Below, in pieces: positions 16,404 through 24,914 of a stretch of 27,869 nt of DNA. Location: the NCBI GenBank assembly GCA_041584475.1, contig JBFHDX010000046.1:1-27869 (forward strand). The letters run 5' to 3'. Both the position numbers and the translations under genes were made by a program. Under the pieces are notes generated by a model, which saw only the letters and a program-made list of their open reading frames with translations, was not told where the DNA came from and searched no databases. Each line of letters begins with the position of its first letter. Position 1 is the stretch's first letter. Source of the DNA: JBFHDX01 sp041584475. GTDB taxonomy: Bacteria > Pseudomonadota > Alphaproteobacteria > UBA8366 > JADFVY01.

Positions 16404-18698
16404 TCAGAAGGCGGTGCGCAGGCGCATGCCGAGCCCGTAGGTCGGTTCGGCGTGCGCGACGTGTCCGGGCTCGAGCTGCATCATCACCCACGTCGAGACG
16501 CTCGTATCATCACCCAGCGACGCATCGTAGGCGAGCTGCAGGTCGATCTCGCGCCCCGAGGGGACCAGCGAGACGCGCTCGGATTCGGTCAAGACCCGTT
16601 CATCGGTCGTCATGCTGACCGGGACAGTCAATGTCGCCTTTGCATCGGCCACTCTGAGGGGCTGACCCACAAGCACGCCCAATCGATCCCGCTCACCCAG
16701 CACACCGCGTTTGGCAAGGCCGACACCGAATGCCTCGGCGCTGACATTGCTCCAGTCGCTGAGGAGCGTCGTGCCGTCCGCCGCGATCGCGCTGTCGGCA
16801 AGCGTAAAACTGCCAATCATCTCGATACCTTCGGCAAGCGGCACGATCGTACTGAGCGAATAGAACTCGCTCCTCGCGCCGCTCACCGCGAACCCGCCGG
16901 CAGCCCTCGAACCAAGGAACTCACCCGATTCATCAAGCGTCGAGAAGCTGGCCGTGATGCTGGCACCTCCGGGGAACGATCGGGTCACCGCGATTTCGCC
17001 GATCTGGGCGTCTTCAGAACCAGCGTCCGGGCTTTCTCGTTCATCAAAGAAACGTAACGCGACGGTATTGGCACCGATCGCCCTGCTCACCGAGAAGCCA
17101 TGTCCCGACCCGATCAGCGTTTTCTGGGGTCCCAGCATGTCGGACGGCATCCAGAACAGGCTGGCGGTATCGCTGCCCTCCAGGCTGCCGAGTTGCTGAT
17201 CGGCGGCAATATCGAATCCGAGAGAAATCACCGTTCGATCCGAGGACCTGGCGATACGCAGCCCACGAAGCTCGAGGCCCCTGCCATTCGTGAAATTGAT
17301 GTCGTCCGCCTGCGACACGCTGGCGGTCGGCTTCGGATCCGAGATTGCCATCGAGACCGAAACGCCCCCCGGCAGGGACGTCCCGAGGGTCTCGACCGCA
17401 TCGGCGTCCACAAGTGCCTCGAGGCCAAAAGACCGCTCGGCGCCGGTCACCGACGCGCCCAGCGGGACGATGTAGGGACGATCAAAGGCGTCGAGAGCCA
17501 CAGCCCGGTCGAGCAGCGCACTGCCGGACAACGCGTCTCCGAACGGGGCGCCCAGCGAGAGCGTGGTCGCATCCAGCGTTGCCGAGCCGCCGCCGACGGA
17601 CCCGCCCAGCGGAATAGTCATCTGGCCGACCGGCAATATCGCGGCTTGCAGATTGAGGAGACCGTGGCCGAAGATCGTATCTACACCGGCCGGCCCGAGA
17701 TCGGTTGCAGTCGTCAGAAGGATCTGCACCACTTCATTCGGCTGGAGCGTCGGAAACAACTGCAGCAAAAGCGCCGCTGCACCGGAGACATGTGGTGCCG
17801 CCATCGACGTTCCGGAGGCGGTTGCGTAATCGGTCTGGGTGCCGAAGCCGACCACGGGATCCGTTGGATAGGTCGGAATCGTGGAATAGACGTCGACGCC
17901 CGGTGCCATGAGGCAGTAGTGCAGTGTCCTGCCGCAACGGTTGGAGAACCCGGCGTAGTTGCCGGCGCTGTCGACGGCGCCGACCGCCAGGATCTGCCCA
18001 CTTGCGTTGATCCTTGGGTCGCCCGCGTATGCGGCGGGCCAACCCGGCTCCAGCGCGGTTTCGTTTCCGGTCGCCGCGACAATGATCGAGCCGAAGCTGA
18101 CCGCATCGAGGAGGGCGGCCTCGAACGCCGGCCCCAAGGGCGCCGGTCCGCCGAGGCTCAAATTCATCACATGCGCGCCGCCGAATTTACTGTAACCGAT
18201 GGCGCTGGTCAGGCTTTGCGGAGTGAAGAAGCCGCCGAAGCTGTCTGCTTTGATTACGAGGAGTCTGGCATCGTAAGCGACTCCGTGCATCCCTATGCCG
18301 TTCTTGCGGCCGCCGATGATTCCGGCGACGTGCGTACCGTGGCCTATGGAATCGTCGATCGGCCCCGATGGTTGCGCCACGTTTACGCTGTCCGGAGATA
18401 TCTTGCCGGCAAGGTCCGGATGCGCCGGATCGATTCCGGTGTCGATGACGGCGACGGTGACGCCCTCGCCGTAGGCACCCAGTGCGTAAACATGCTGCGC
18501 GCCGATCTGATCCAGCCCGTAATTGGCGAAAAACTCGGGAGTCTCGAAATTGGTTGCCGGCTGCGGCGCCCGCAGGGGCGCCGGGGGCGGTAATCCCAGC
18601 TCCTCCGTCTCGGCCGCACACGCGGTCAGCAGAATCGCAACGCCCGACCCCATGGCGAATGAGCGCACGTTGCGGCGAAAGCCTGTCGTGTTCGGCAA
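16404..18698 (-). CDS. Lipidated subtilisin-like (S8) serine protease with probable outer-membrane C-terminal region
   Basis: The 764-residue protein has a lipobox LLTAC (Cys27), a Pro-rich linker, and an S8 catalytic domain over about 55-350 with Asp86 (VIDTGID), His120 (GHGTHVAG), oxyanion Asn212 and Ser298 (GTSMAAPH). Cys255 and Cys262 (CGRTLHYC) could form a disulfide. The remaining 400 residues are rich in alternating hydrophobic/polar strands and end in LGMRLRTAF with a terminal Phe, as outer-membrane beta-barrels do. The plan recalls NalP, a lipidated subtilisin autotransporter. I use a TTG start with GAGGA upstream because it supplies the basic n-region; GTG at 18668 and ATG at 18653 are alternatives. 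Sampled 60-base rows at 16801, 17041 and 18241 are 52-55% G+C, below the neighbours. Autotransport is inferred, not shown. Confidence 0.88.
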   Translation of the reverse strand: MPNTTGFRRNVRSFAMGSGVAILLTACAAETEELGLPPPAPLRAPQPATNFETPEFFANYGLDQIGAQHVYALGAYGEGVTVAVIDTGIDPAHPDLAGKISPDSVNVAQPSGPIDDSIGHGTHVAGIIGGRKNGIGMHGVAYDARLLVIKADSFGGFFTPQSLTSAIGYSKFGGAHVMNLSLGGPAPLGPAFEAALLDAVSFGSIIVAATGNETALEPGWPAAYAGDPRINASGQILAVGAVDSAGNYAGFSNRCGRTLHYCLMAPGVDVYSTIPTYPTDPVVGFGTQTDYATASGTSMAAPHVSGAAALLLQLFPTLQPNEVVQILLTTATDLGPAGVDTIFGHGLLNLQAAILPVGQMTIPLGGSVGGGSATLDATTLSLGAPFGDALSGSALLDRAVALDAFDRPYIVPLGASVTGAERSFGLEALVDADAVETLGTSLPGGVSVSMAISDPKPTASVSQADDINFTNGRGLELRGLRIARSSDRTVISLGFDIAADQQLGSLEGSDTASLFWMPSDMLGPQKTLIGSGHGFSVSRAIGANTVALRFFDERESPDAGSEDAQIGEIAVTRSFPGGASITASFSTLDESGEFLGSRAAGGFAVSGARSEFYSLSTIVPLAEGIEMIGSFTLADSAIAADGTTLLSDWSNVSAEAFGVGLAKRGVLGERDRLGVLVGQPLRVADAKATLTVPVSMTTDERVLTESERVSLVPSGREIDLQLAYDASLGDDTSVSTWVMMQLEPGHVAHAEPTYGLGMRLRTAF

Positions 18699-18758
18699 CG
18701 GACCCGGTCCTCATACAGCTCCGCTGCCGATTTTCGCCCAGACATATCATTGAACCGC

Positions 18759-18773
18759 TAACCGTTATGGTTA
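18759..18773. promoter_or_regulatory. Inverted repeat TAACC-N5-GGTTA in the subtilisin upstream region
   Basis: The arms TAACC (18759-18763) and GGTTA (18769-18773) flank GTTAT, about 61 bases before the TTG start of the protease. On the minus strand it contains TTAACCAT, which equals a half-site of the alphaproteobacterial cell-cycle regulator CtrA, but the second TTAA at the canonical 7-base spacing is absent. The whole spacer 18699-18912 (214 bases) holds this A+T-rich patch and no gene that I can see. Confidence 0.3.
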
Positions 18774-18912
18774 AGCGAATGTTGCCGTCCGGCGCCAACC
18801 CGAGGCGCGATCGGCCGGCGCAGTCGTGCGATCGGGATCAATCGAGGCCGGTCCGCCGCCATTTCAACCGGCACGGCGAGGGTCGTGGCGGCCAACCGCA
18901 GACGCAACCGCA

Positions 18913-19827
18913 TCACACCACGCCGATCGGCGGGCGTCGGCGGCGAATACCGCTCAGTGCCTGCAGGGTGACGGCGGCCATCAGGATGGCCCCACCGACC
19001 AGGGTCGCCAGGCCGGGTGTTTCCGCGAAGACAAGCCAGACCCAGATCGGGCCAAGGATCACTTCGGTCAGGGCGAACAACATCAGCTCCGCCGCCGAGA
19101 CATGGCGCGATCCGATCGTGTAGACGATCAGGCTGCCGGCGATCGCGACCCCGCCATAGGCGAGGCAGATCGCCAGATCGCCCGCCGAGACGCCGAGCCC
19201 GGAGCCGGCAATAATTCCCATCAGGCCGGCGGCGGCGGCGCCGAACAGGCCCGCGAGGCAGACCGCCGGCATCATGTCGTTAGCCTGGCCGCGGCGCAGC
19301 GCAACGGCGAACGCGGCGAACCCGGTCGCCGCCCCAAGGCCCGTCAGATCGCCGAACAGGCCCCCGGCCGCCACGCCGTCGCCGACCATGACCGCGATCC
19401 CGGCCGCCGCCGTCGCCATGGCGATCCAGGTGCGCTTGCCGACCCGTTCGCCGAGCAGGGCGCGCGCGAGGATGGCGGCGATGAACGGCCCTGCGCTGAG
19501 CATGAAAAGCGTGTTGGCGACCGTGGTATTGGTGATCGAGAAGATGAAGCAGGTAAAGCCGGCGGCGAGCGACAGCGCCGCCACGATCCCGGCGCTGCCG
19601 GCCGCGCGGAACGCAGTCGTGACGCGCCCCCGGTTGCGCAGCGCGATGAACATCAGCAGGGCCGACGAAAGGCCGAGCGAACGCCAGAACAGGATCTGCC
19701 ACTCGTCCGCGGACTCGATCGCGCGGATGAACAGGCCGCCGAGGCTCAGCCCCGCGCCGGCCAGGAGCACGAGCGCGCGGCCGCGCAAGGCTGCCGTGGA
19801 CAGGGTTTCGGGCACGGCTTGGCTCAT
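18913..19827 (-). CDS. EamA/DMT family transporter
   Basis: The 304-residue protein has about ten hydrophobic helices arranged as two EamA halves (roughly 15-150 and 160-295). Family features include the charged cytoplasmic end of helix 2 (FWRSLGLSSALL), the NTTVANTLFMLSAGPFIAAILARALLGE segment closing the first repeat, and the matching SAAELMLFALTEVILGPIWVWL in the second. Members of the drug/metabolite transporter superfamily export or take up small metabolites, often amino acids; the substrate cannot be told from sequence. It starts at the ATG at 19827 and is divergent from the gpt gene, with 160 bases between. Confidence 0.9.
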   Translation of the reverse strand: MSQAVPETLSTAALRGRALVLLAGAGLSLGGLFIRAIESADEWQILFWRSLGLSSALLMFIALRNRGRVTTAFRAAGSAGIVAALSLAAGFTCFIFSITNTTVANTLFMLSAGPFIAAILARALLGERVGKRTWIAMATAAAGIAVMVGDGVAAGGLFGDLTGLGAATGFAAFAVALRRGQANDMMPAVCLAGLFGAAAAGLMGIIAGSGLGVSAGDLAICLAYGGVAIAGSLIVYTIGSRHVSAAELMLFALTEVILGPIWVWLVFAETPGLATLVGGAILMAAVTLQALSGIRRRRPPIGVV

Positions 19828-19987
19828 GCCCGGACCTTATGCCCCGGACGGCGCCGGCGACAATGCCGAAACGCCGCCGGATCGGTCGAGCCATGCGGGT
19901 GCCACGCGGGACCGTCGGCGTTGCCGTCGGCGGGTCCATCGGCTAAAACCCGACGACCCGAGTGGCGCAGCGGATGAGGGGGGCGCG

Positions 19988-20470
19988 ATGGCCGAAGTTC
20001 ACCGGATGGATTTCCCCGTTTCGTGGGACGAGTTGCATCGCCACGCCCGCGCCCTCGCCATGCGGCTGCACGGGCTGGGACCGTTCAAGGGGCTGGTCGC
20101 GATCACCCGCGGCGGTCTGGTGCCGGCTGCGATCGTCGCCCGCGAGCTCGAGATCCGGCTCGTCGACACGGTCTGCATCTCGTCATACCAGCACAAGGAC
20201 CAGGGCGAGGCGGAGATCCTCAAGGGGATCGAGGGCGACGGCGAGGGCTGGCTGATCGTCGACGACCTCGTCGATACCGGCGCCACCGCCAAGCTCGTCC
20301 GAGACATGCTGCCGAAGGCCCATTTCGCGACGATCTACGCCAAGCCCGCCGGGCGGCCGCTGGTCGACACCTTCGTCACCGAGGTCAGCCAGGATACCTG
20401 GATCCTTTTCCCCTGGGACGTCGAGCTGGCCTATGCGAAGCCGATCTCGCACCGCGAGGGCGCGAGCTAG
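19988..20470 (+). CDS. gpt: Xanthine phosphoribosyltransferase (Gpt)
   Basis: A 160-residue type I phosphoribosyltransferase. The PRPP-binding motif is IVDDLVDTGATA at about 90-101, and the N-terminal pattern (RMDFPVSWDELHRHARALA) with LVAITRGGLVPAAIVARELEIR matches E. coli Gpt (152 residues). The C-terminal FPWDVE hood motif is typical of Gpt. The enzyme salvages xanthine and guanine to nucleotides with PRPP at the inner face of the membrane. The ATG at 19988 follows GAGGGGGG. It stands alone between two minus-strand genes. Confidence 0.93.
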   Translation: MAEVHRMDFPVSWDELHRHARALAMRLHGLGPFKGLVAITRGGLVPAAIVARELEIRLVDTVCISSYQHKDQGEAEILKGIEGDGEGWLIVDDLVDTGATAKLVRDMLPKAHFATIYAKPAGRPLVDTFVTEVSQDTWILFPWDVELAYAKPISHREGAS

Positions 20471-20495
20471 AGCATAGTCCGATTCGCTCGCTCCA

Positions 20496-20553
20496 GCCCG
20501 CTCGCCCACCCCGAGCGCACGAGACCGTTGGCTTGCCGGGTGGGGGAGCGGGC
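20496..20553. repeat. Imperfect 16-bp inverted repeat after gpt
   Basis: GCCCGCTCGCCCACCC (20496-20511) pairs with GGGTGGGGGAGCGGGC (20538-20553) with a single mismatch around a 26-base loop. It starts 25 bases after the gpt stop and lies between convergent genes, so it may act as a bidirectional terminator, although no T-run follows. A second small hairpin TCCAC-GTCA-GTGGA is at 20564-20577. The sequence before the left arm (AGAGCATAGTCCGATTCGC) resembles scattered intergenic repeats known in alphaproteobacteria, which cannot be tested here. Confidence 0.45.
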
Positions 20554-20609
20554 CGGTGCCGATTCCACGTCAGTGGACGATGTATTAGGCGAGGCGCAGC
20601 GCTGCACCC

Positions 20610-21803
20610 TTACGGCTTGACGATGAGCTCGCGCGGCGTGTGCGCCAGCGGCGCCGCGCCCGACTCGGTCAGGTGGATGCACTCGCTGATCTCGATGCCC
20701 CAGTCGTCCTGCCAGATGCCCGGCATGAAATGGATCGTCATGTCGGGCTGCAGCACCGTCTTGTCGCCCGGGCGCAGGCTGATCGTGTGCTCGCCCCAGT
20801 CCGGCGGATAGTTGAGGCCGACCGAATAGCCGCAGCGCGACTCCTTGACGATGCCGGCGCGCGCGATGACGTCGCGCCAGACCTTCTCGACCTCCTCGCA
20901 GGTCAAGCCGGGCGCGGCGACCGACAGCACCGTGTCGACGCCCTCGACGACGACCTTCGCCGCGTCGACCAGCCGCTGCGGCGGCTTGCCGAGAAACACC
21001 GTGCGCGCCTGCGGGCAGTGATAGCGCAGCCGGCAGCCGGCGAGCTCGAGGATCGTCGCCTCGCCCTTGGCGAACGGCCGGTCGCTCCACGTCAGGTGCG
21101 GCGTCGAGGTACCGATCCCGGTCGGCAGCATCGGCACGATCGAGGTGTAGTCGCCGCCGAACTCGGGCGTGCCGGAGACCTGCGCCGCGACGATCTTCGC
21201 GACGGCGTCGCACTGCCGGACGCCGGGCTCGACCGCGTCGACCGCGACCGCCATGACCTGCTCCAGAATGCGCGCCGCCTGGCGCATGTACTGCAGCTCC
21301 TGCGGCGACTTGATCATGCGGATCCAGTTGACCAGCGTATACGCGTTCTTGAAGGTGGCGTTCGGCAGATTCTCCTCGAGCGCCCGGGCGCAAGCCGCGG
21401 TGAAGTAGTACGAGTCCATCTCGAGGCCGATCGTGCCGCGCCCGAGCCCCCGCGCCTCGAGCAGCTCGGCGACGAAGTCCAGCGGGTGCTTGCGCATGTT
21501 CTGCACGTAGTCGTCCGGGTATCCGATCAGGTTCGCCTCGTCGAGGAAGGTCGTGACCTTCGCGCCGTTCAGGTCGATGCCGCGGACGATGCACAGCGGC
21601 TGGTCCTGGGCGAGCGCCACGACGACGGCCTGCGGCGTGTAGAACGACCAGCCGTCGTAACCCGTCAGATAGTTCATGTTGGCCGGATCGGACACCAGCA
21701 GGACGTCGAGCTCGAACTGCATCATCCGCAGTTTCGTCGCCTCGATGCGCGCGAGGTATTCCTCGGTCGTGAACGGCAGCGTGTCTTTCGGGACGGTCGT
21801 CAC
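20610..21803 (-). CDS. M24 (creatinase/ectoine hydrolase DoeA-like) family hydrolase
   Basis: The 397-residue protein has a creatinase N domain (about 12-160) and a pita-bread M24 domain (165-390). Stretches such as VSDPANMNYLTGYDGWSFY, NLIGYPDDYVQ and MDSYYFTAACARALEENLPNA recall ectoine hydrolase (DoeA). The metal-binding Asp residues of true aminopeptidases are missing: the segment at 253-268 reads ELAGCRLRYHCPQART, where ligands would be Asp. His236 (STPHLTW) sits where creatinase has its catalytic His. It therefore probably hydrolyses a small amidine or amide without metals. No doeB or other ectoine gene is in view, so the substrate is open. The GTG at 21803 is preferred; the next upstream start (21884) adds 27 basic residues with no conservation features. 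Confidence 0.85.
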   Translation of the reverse strand: MTTVPKDTLPFTTEEYLARIEATKLRMMQFELDVLLVSDPANMNYLTGYDGWSFYTPQAVVVALAQDQPLCIVRGIDLNGAKVTTFLDEANLIGYPDDYVQNMRKHPLDFVAELLEARGLGRGTIGLEMDSYYFTAACARALEENLPNATFKNAYTLVNWIRMIKSPQELQYMRQAARILEQVMAVAVDAVEPGVRQCDAVAKIVAAQVSGTPEFGGDYTSIVPMLPTGIGTSTPHLTWSDRPFAKGEATILELAGCRLRYHCPQARTVFLGKPPQRLVDAAKVVVEGVDTVLSVAAPGLTCEEVEKVWRDVIARAGIVKESRCGYSVGLNYPPDWGEHTISLRPGDKTVLQPDMTIHFMPGIWQDDWGIEISECIHLTESGAAPLAHTPRELIVKP

Positions 21804-22010
21804 CTTGCCTCGCCTGCGATGGGTTGACGGGTCGAGAGCCCCCGGCGGTCGACGAGCCGGGACGGGCGCCCGACGACGCCGCAAAGAGTGGCATCGCTGC
21901 GCAGCGCGGTCCAGCGCAAAGCGGCGGCGGAATCACCGTTTACTTTGCTTTTCCCATTTCCGGTGACACTGTGGCGCAGGGCCGGCCCGACGCCGGCACG
22001 GGGGACACGC

Positions 22011-24704
22011 ATGGGCGGATTCTTTCTGTTGGTCATCCTTGCCGGCGCCTTCCTGCTCGCGGTGCCGGCGGCGGCGATCGCGGCGCTGGTCGCGACGCAG
22101 CAGCTGCGCCGCGACGTGACGCGACTGAACCGGCTCGTGCACCTGCTGGAGACGCGGATCGCCGCGCTGCAGCCGCGCGCCGGACCCGAGGCGCCGCCGG
22201 CCGGTGCCGCGGAGCGACCGCCCGAAGCCGTGCCCGAGGCGGCCGTGCCGCCCGCGGAGGTCCGCGCCGAACCGCCGCCCGAACCGGCACGGCGGGAGGA
22301 GGAGATCGCGGCCCCGGTTCCGCCGGCACCGGCGCCCGCGACGCCGCGCGAGGCGCTCGAGGAGAAGCTCGCATCGCGCTGGCTGGTCTGGCTGGGCGGC
22401 CTCGCCGTCGCCTTCGCCGCGGTGTTTCTCGTGCGCTATTCGATCGAGATGGGCTGGCTCGGCCCGGCCGTGCGTTGCCTCATGGGCGCGGCGCTCGGCC
22501 TCATGCTGATCGCCGCCGGCGAATGGCTACGCCGCCGGCCGTTCGAGAAGGCGTTCGCGGCGATCAAGCCGTCGCAGGTGCCGCCGGCGCTGGTTGGCGG
22601 CGGGGTGTCGGCGCTGTTCGTCAGCATCTACGCCGCCTACGCGCTGTACGATCTGCTGGTCCCGCTGGTCGCCTTCGCCGGCCTGGCCGCGGTGTGGGCG
22701 GCGGCGATCGCGCTCTCGCTGACGCATGGCTGGGTCGTCGCCGCGCTCGGCATCCTCGGCGGTTTCGCCGTGCCGTACCTGGTGCAGACCGGCAACCCGT
22801 CGGCCTACGCGCTGTTCCCCTACCTGATTGCGGTCAGCGCCGCGGCGCTGGCGGTGCTGCGCTTCAAGGGCTGGGGCTGGCTCGCCTGGGGCACGCTGGC
22901 GGGTGCCGCGATCTGGCCGGTCATATGGTTCTTCGCGCCGGCGGTCGAGCTCGGCGCGCCGGCGGTCGGCTTCTATCTGACGGCCACGGCGGGGCTGTTC
23001 GTCTACCTGCCGTCGGGCCTCGCCCCGCACCGCGCACCGGTGACGCTGTCGCGCGGCTTCGCCGGCATGCCGCAACCCGCGCTGCTCGCCTGGAGCGCCT
23101 GCGGCGCCATGCTCGTGCTCGCGCTCGGGCTCGTCTGGGCCGACGATTTCCAGGCCGGCTCGGTCGCCTGGGCGGGCCTGCTCGGGGCGTTCCTGATGCT
23201 CGTCGGCCGGCGCGACGAGACCTACGACGCGCTGTCGGCGGCGGCCGGACTCGTCGCCTGCCTCGTGCTGCTGACCTGGAACCTGCCCTACTGGCCCGGC
23301 GAGGTCGACGTGCTCGCGCTGCTGCCGGCCGGGCTCGCGCCCTTCGTCACGGCGGCGAGCGGCTACGCCGCCCTGTTCGGCCTGCTCGGCCTTGTGCTGC
23401 TGCACGGCGCCCCGCGGCCCGGCATGTGGGCCGGCGTCTCGGCGGCGCTGCCGGCGGCGGCGCTGGCGATCGCCTTCCTGCTGATCCGCGACTTCGAGGT
23501 CGACCTGACCTGGGCGGCGATGGCGTTCGTTCTCGGCCTCGCAAACCTCGCGGCGGCCTGGTGGGTCGCGCGGCGGCGCGGCGAGGCAGGCATGGAGGGC
23601 GCGCTCGCGGCCTACGCCGCCGGGGTCGTCGCCTGCGTCAGCCTCGGCCTGACCATGGCGCTCGAGAACGCCTGGCTGACCGTCGCGCTGTCGGCGCAGC
23701 TGCCGGCGCTGGCCTGGATCCATGCGCGCACGCAGGTCTACGGCATCCGCATCCTGGCGCTGCTGATCGCCGGCTCGGTCCTGGTGCGGCTCGTCTTCAA
23801 CTACCAGCTCTTCGACTACCCGCTGGGCGCGACGCCGGGCCTCAACTGGATGCTCTACGGCTACGGCCTGCCGACGCTCGCCTTCTGGGCCGCGGCGCGC
23901 ATGTTCCGCCGCAGCGCCGACGACCGGCTGGTGCTGGCGCTCGAGTCCGGCGCGCTGGTGTTCCTCACGCTGTTCGTCACGCTCGAGATCACCGATCTCG
24001 TGCACGGCGGGCGGTTCGTGCCTGGCGCCGACCTGCTGGAGGCGAGCCTGCGCTCGATCGCCTGGCTGATCATCGCCGCCGCGCTGCTCTGGCAGTGCCG
24101 GGCCGAGACGCCGCGCGTCGTGGCCGTGTGGGGCTGGCGCATCCTCGCCGGCATGGCGGGAATCCAGGTGCTGCTGATCCAGCTGCTGGAGCGGAACCCG
24201 CTCGGCTATCGCGTCGATGTCGGCGACTGGCCGATCTTCAACCTGCTGCTGCTCGCCTACGCGGCGCCGGCCGCGCTCGCCCTGTTCCTCGCCGGCGAGA
24301 CGCGGCGCCAGAACGTGCCGTCCGCGCCGCTGATCGCCGGCGTCTCCGCCCTCGTCCTGGTCTTCGTCTGGCTGTCGCTCGAGGTGCGGCGCGCCTTCCA
24401 TCCCAACTTCCTGTATCTCGGCCACGCCTCGGACGCCGAGTGGTGGGCCTATTCGGGGGTCTGGCTCGCCTATTCGCTGGTGCTGCTGGCGCTCGGCATC
24501 CTGCGGCGCGACACGACCGTCCGCTACGCCTCCCTGGCGGTGCTGCTGCTGACCGTCGCCAAGGTCTTCCTGTTCGACATGGCGGAGATCGGGGGCCTGT
24601 TTCGCGTCGCCTCGTTCCTGGCGCTGGGGCTCTGCCTCGTCGCCATCGGCGGGCTGTACCGGCGCTACGTATTCCCGCCCACACAGGGCGCTGCGCAGAC
24701 CTGA
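22011..24704 (+). CDS. DUF2339 polytopic membrane protein
   Basis: This 897-residue protein starts at the ATG at 22011 (GGGGAC upstream). It has an N-terminal membrane anchor (about 3-25), a short coiled-coil-like stretch (LRRDVTRLNRLVHLLETRI), a Pro/Ala/Glu-rich linker (about 52-115), and then more than twenty hydrophobic helices to the end. LEEKLASRWLVWLGGLAVAF marks the start of the DUF2339 core, and the C-terminal helix run VAKVFLFDMAEIGGLFRVASFL is characteristic. The family is widespread, with no established function; cell-envelope polysaccharide or lipid handling has been suggested only from context elsewhere. A second reading frame nearly as long overlaps it and is a G+C-driven shadow. 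It is divergent from the M24 gene. Confidence 0.9.
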   Translation: MGGFFLLVILAGAFLLAVPAAAIAALVATQQLRRDVTRLNRLVHLLETRIAALQPRAGPEAPPAGAAERPPEAVPEAAVPPAEVRAEPPPEPARREEEIAAPVPPAPAPATPREALEEKLASRWLVWLGGLAVAFAAVFLVRYSIEMGWLGPAVRCLMGAALGLMLIAAGEWLRRRPFEKAFAAIKPSQVPPALVGGGVSALFVSIYAAYALYDLLVPLVAFAGLAAVWAAAIALSLTHGWVVAALGILGGFAVPYLVQTGNPSAYALFPYLIAVSAAALAVLRFKGWGWLAWGTLAGAAIWPVIWFFAPAVELGAPAVGFYLTATAGLFVYLPSGLAPHRAPVTLSRGFAGMPQPALLAWSACGAMLVLALGLVWADDFQAGSVAWAGLLGAFLMLVGRRDETYDALSAAAGLVACLVLLTWNLPYWPGEVDVLALLPAGLAPFVTAASGYAALFGLLGLVLLHGAPRPGMWAGVSAALPAAALAIAFLLIRDFEVDLTWAAMAFVLGLANLAAAWWVARRRGEAGMEGALAAYAAGVVACVSLGLTMALENAWLTVALSAQLPALAWIHARTQVYGIRILALLIAGSVLVRLVFNYQLFDYPLGATPGLNWMLYGYGLPTLAFWAAARMFRRSADDRLVLALESGALVFLTLFVTLEITDLVHGGRFVPGADLLEASLRSIAWLIIAAALLWQCRAETPRVVAVWGWRILAGMAGIQVLLIQLLERNPLGYRVDVGDWPIFNLLLLAYAAPAALALFLAGETRRQNVPSAPLIAGVSALVLVFVWLSLEVRRAFHPNFLYLGHASDAEWWAYSGVWLAYSLVLLALGILRRDTTVRYASLAVLLLTVAKVFLFDMAEIGGLFRVASFLALGLCLVAIGGLYRRYVFPPTQGAAQT

Positions 24705-24718
24705 GCGGCCGACCTCAT

Positions 24719-24751
24719 TGAACACATGCGGCGCCGTCAGGCGCTTGTTCA
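24719..24751. repeat. Hairpin-forming inverted repeat downstream of the DUF2339 gene
   Basis: TGAACA (24719-24724) pairs with TGTTCA (24746-24751), and inside it GCGCC (24731-24735) pairs with GGCGC (24740-24744) around GTCA. The internal loop is asymmetric and only CCTTTC follows, so it is a weak terminator at best. It begins 15 bases after the DUF2339 stop. Confidence 0.35.
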
Positions 24752-24832
24752 CCGTGCCTTTCGGGCGGACGGGCGCGCCTGTTTCGCGCTCTATAAAAAC
24801 ATATTATTTCGTGTTATAAACATTATTTTACT

Positions 24833-24874
24833 TTGACTTGATGGTGTAATTTGCCATATACAATTACGCAATTG
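24833..24874 (+). promoter_or_regulatory. AT-rich promoter of the sulfite reductase operon, with dyad at the expected start
   Basis: TTGACT at 24833-24838 and TATACA at 24857-24862 are 18 bases apart, a good sigma-70 type pair. The dyad CAATT-ACGC-AATTG at 24861-24874 covers the predicted transcription start, and an A+T-rich stretch from about 24792 (TATAAAAACATATTATTTCG) lies upstream where activators such as CysB-type LysR proteins would bind. The leader to the ATG at 24915 is about 45 bases. This is the most A+T-rich patch in the window. Confidence 0.6.
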
Positions 24875-24914
24875 TTCAACGCGGCGTTCGCGCCGCCCCC
24901 AGGAATCGACCCCG

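Noticed and set aside
17100..18593. A 497-codon plus-strand frame opposite the subtilisin gene
   Set aside because: The minus frame has the complete S8 catalytic motifs; the plus frame shows no recognisable motif or start context.
19962..19990. A tRNA-like string GTGGCGCAGCGGATGAG just before gpt
   Set aside because: No acceptor stem, anticodon arm or T-loop can be drawn around it; it reads as the ribosome-binding region of gpt.
22527..24752. A 741-codon minus-strand frame and a 965-codon plus-strand frame over the DUF2339 gene
   Set aside because: Both are Arg/Ala/Gln-rich shadows of the DUF2339 frame, which alone shows real membrane helices.
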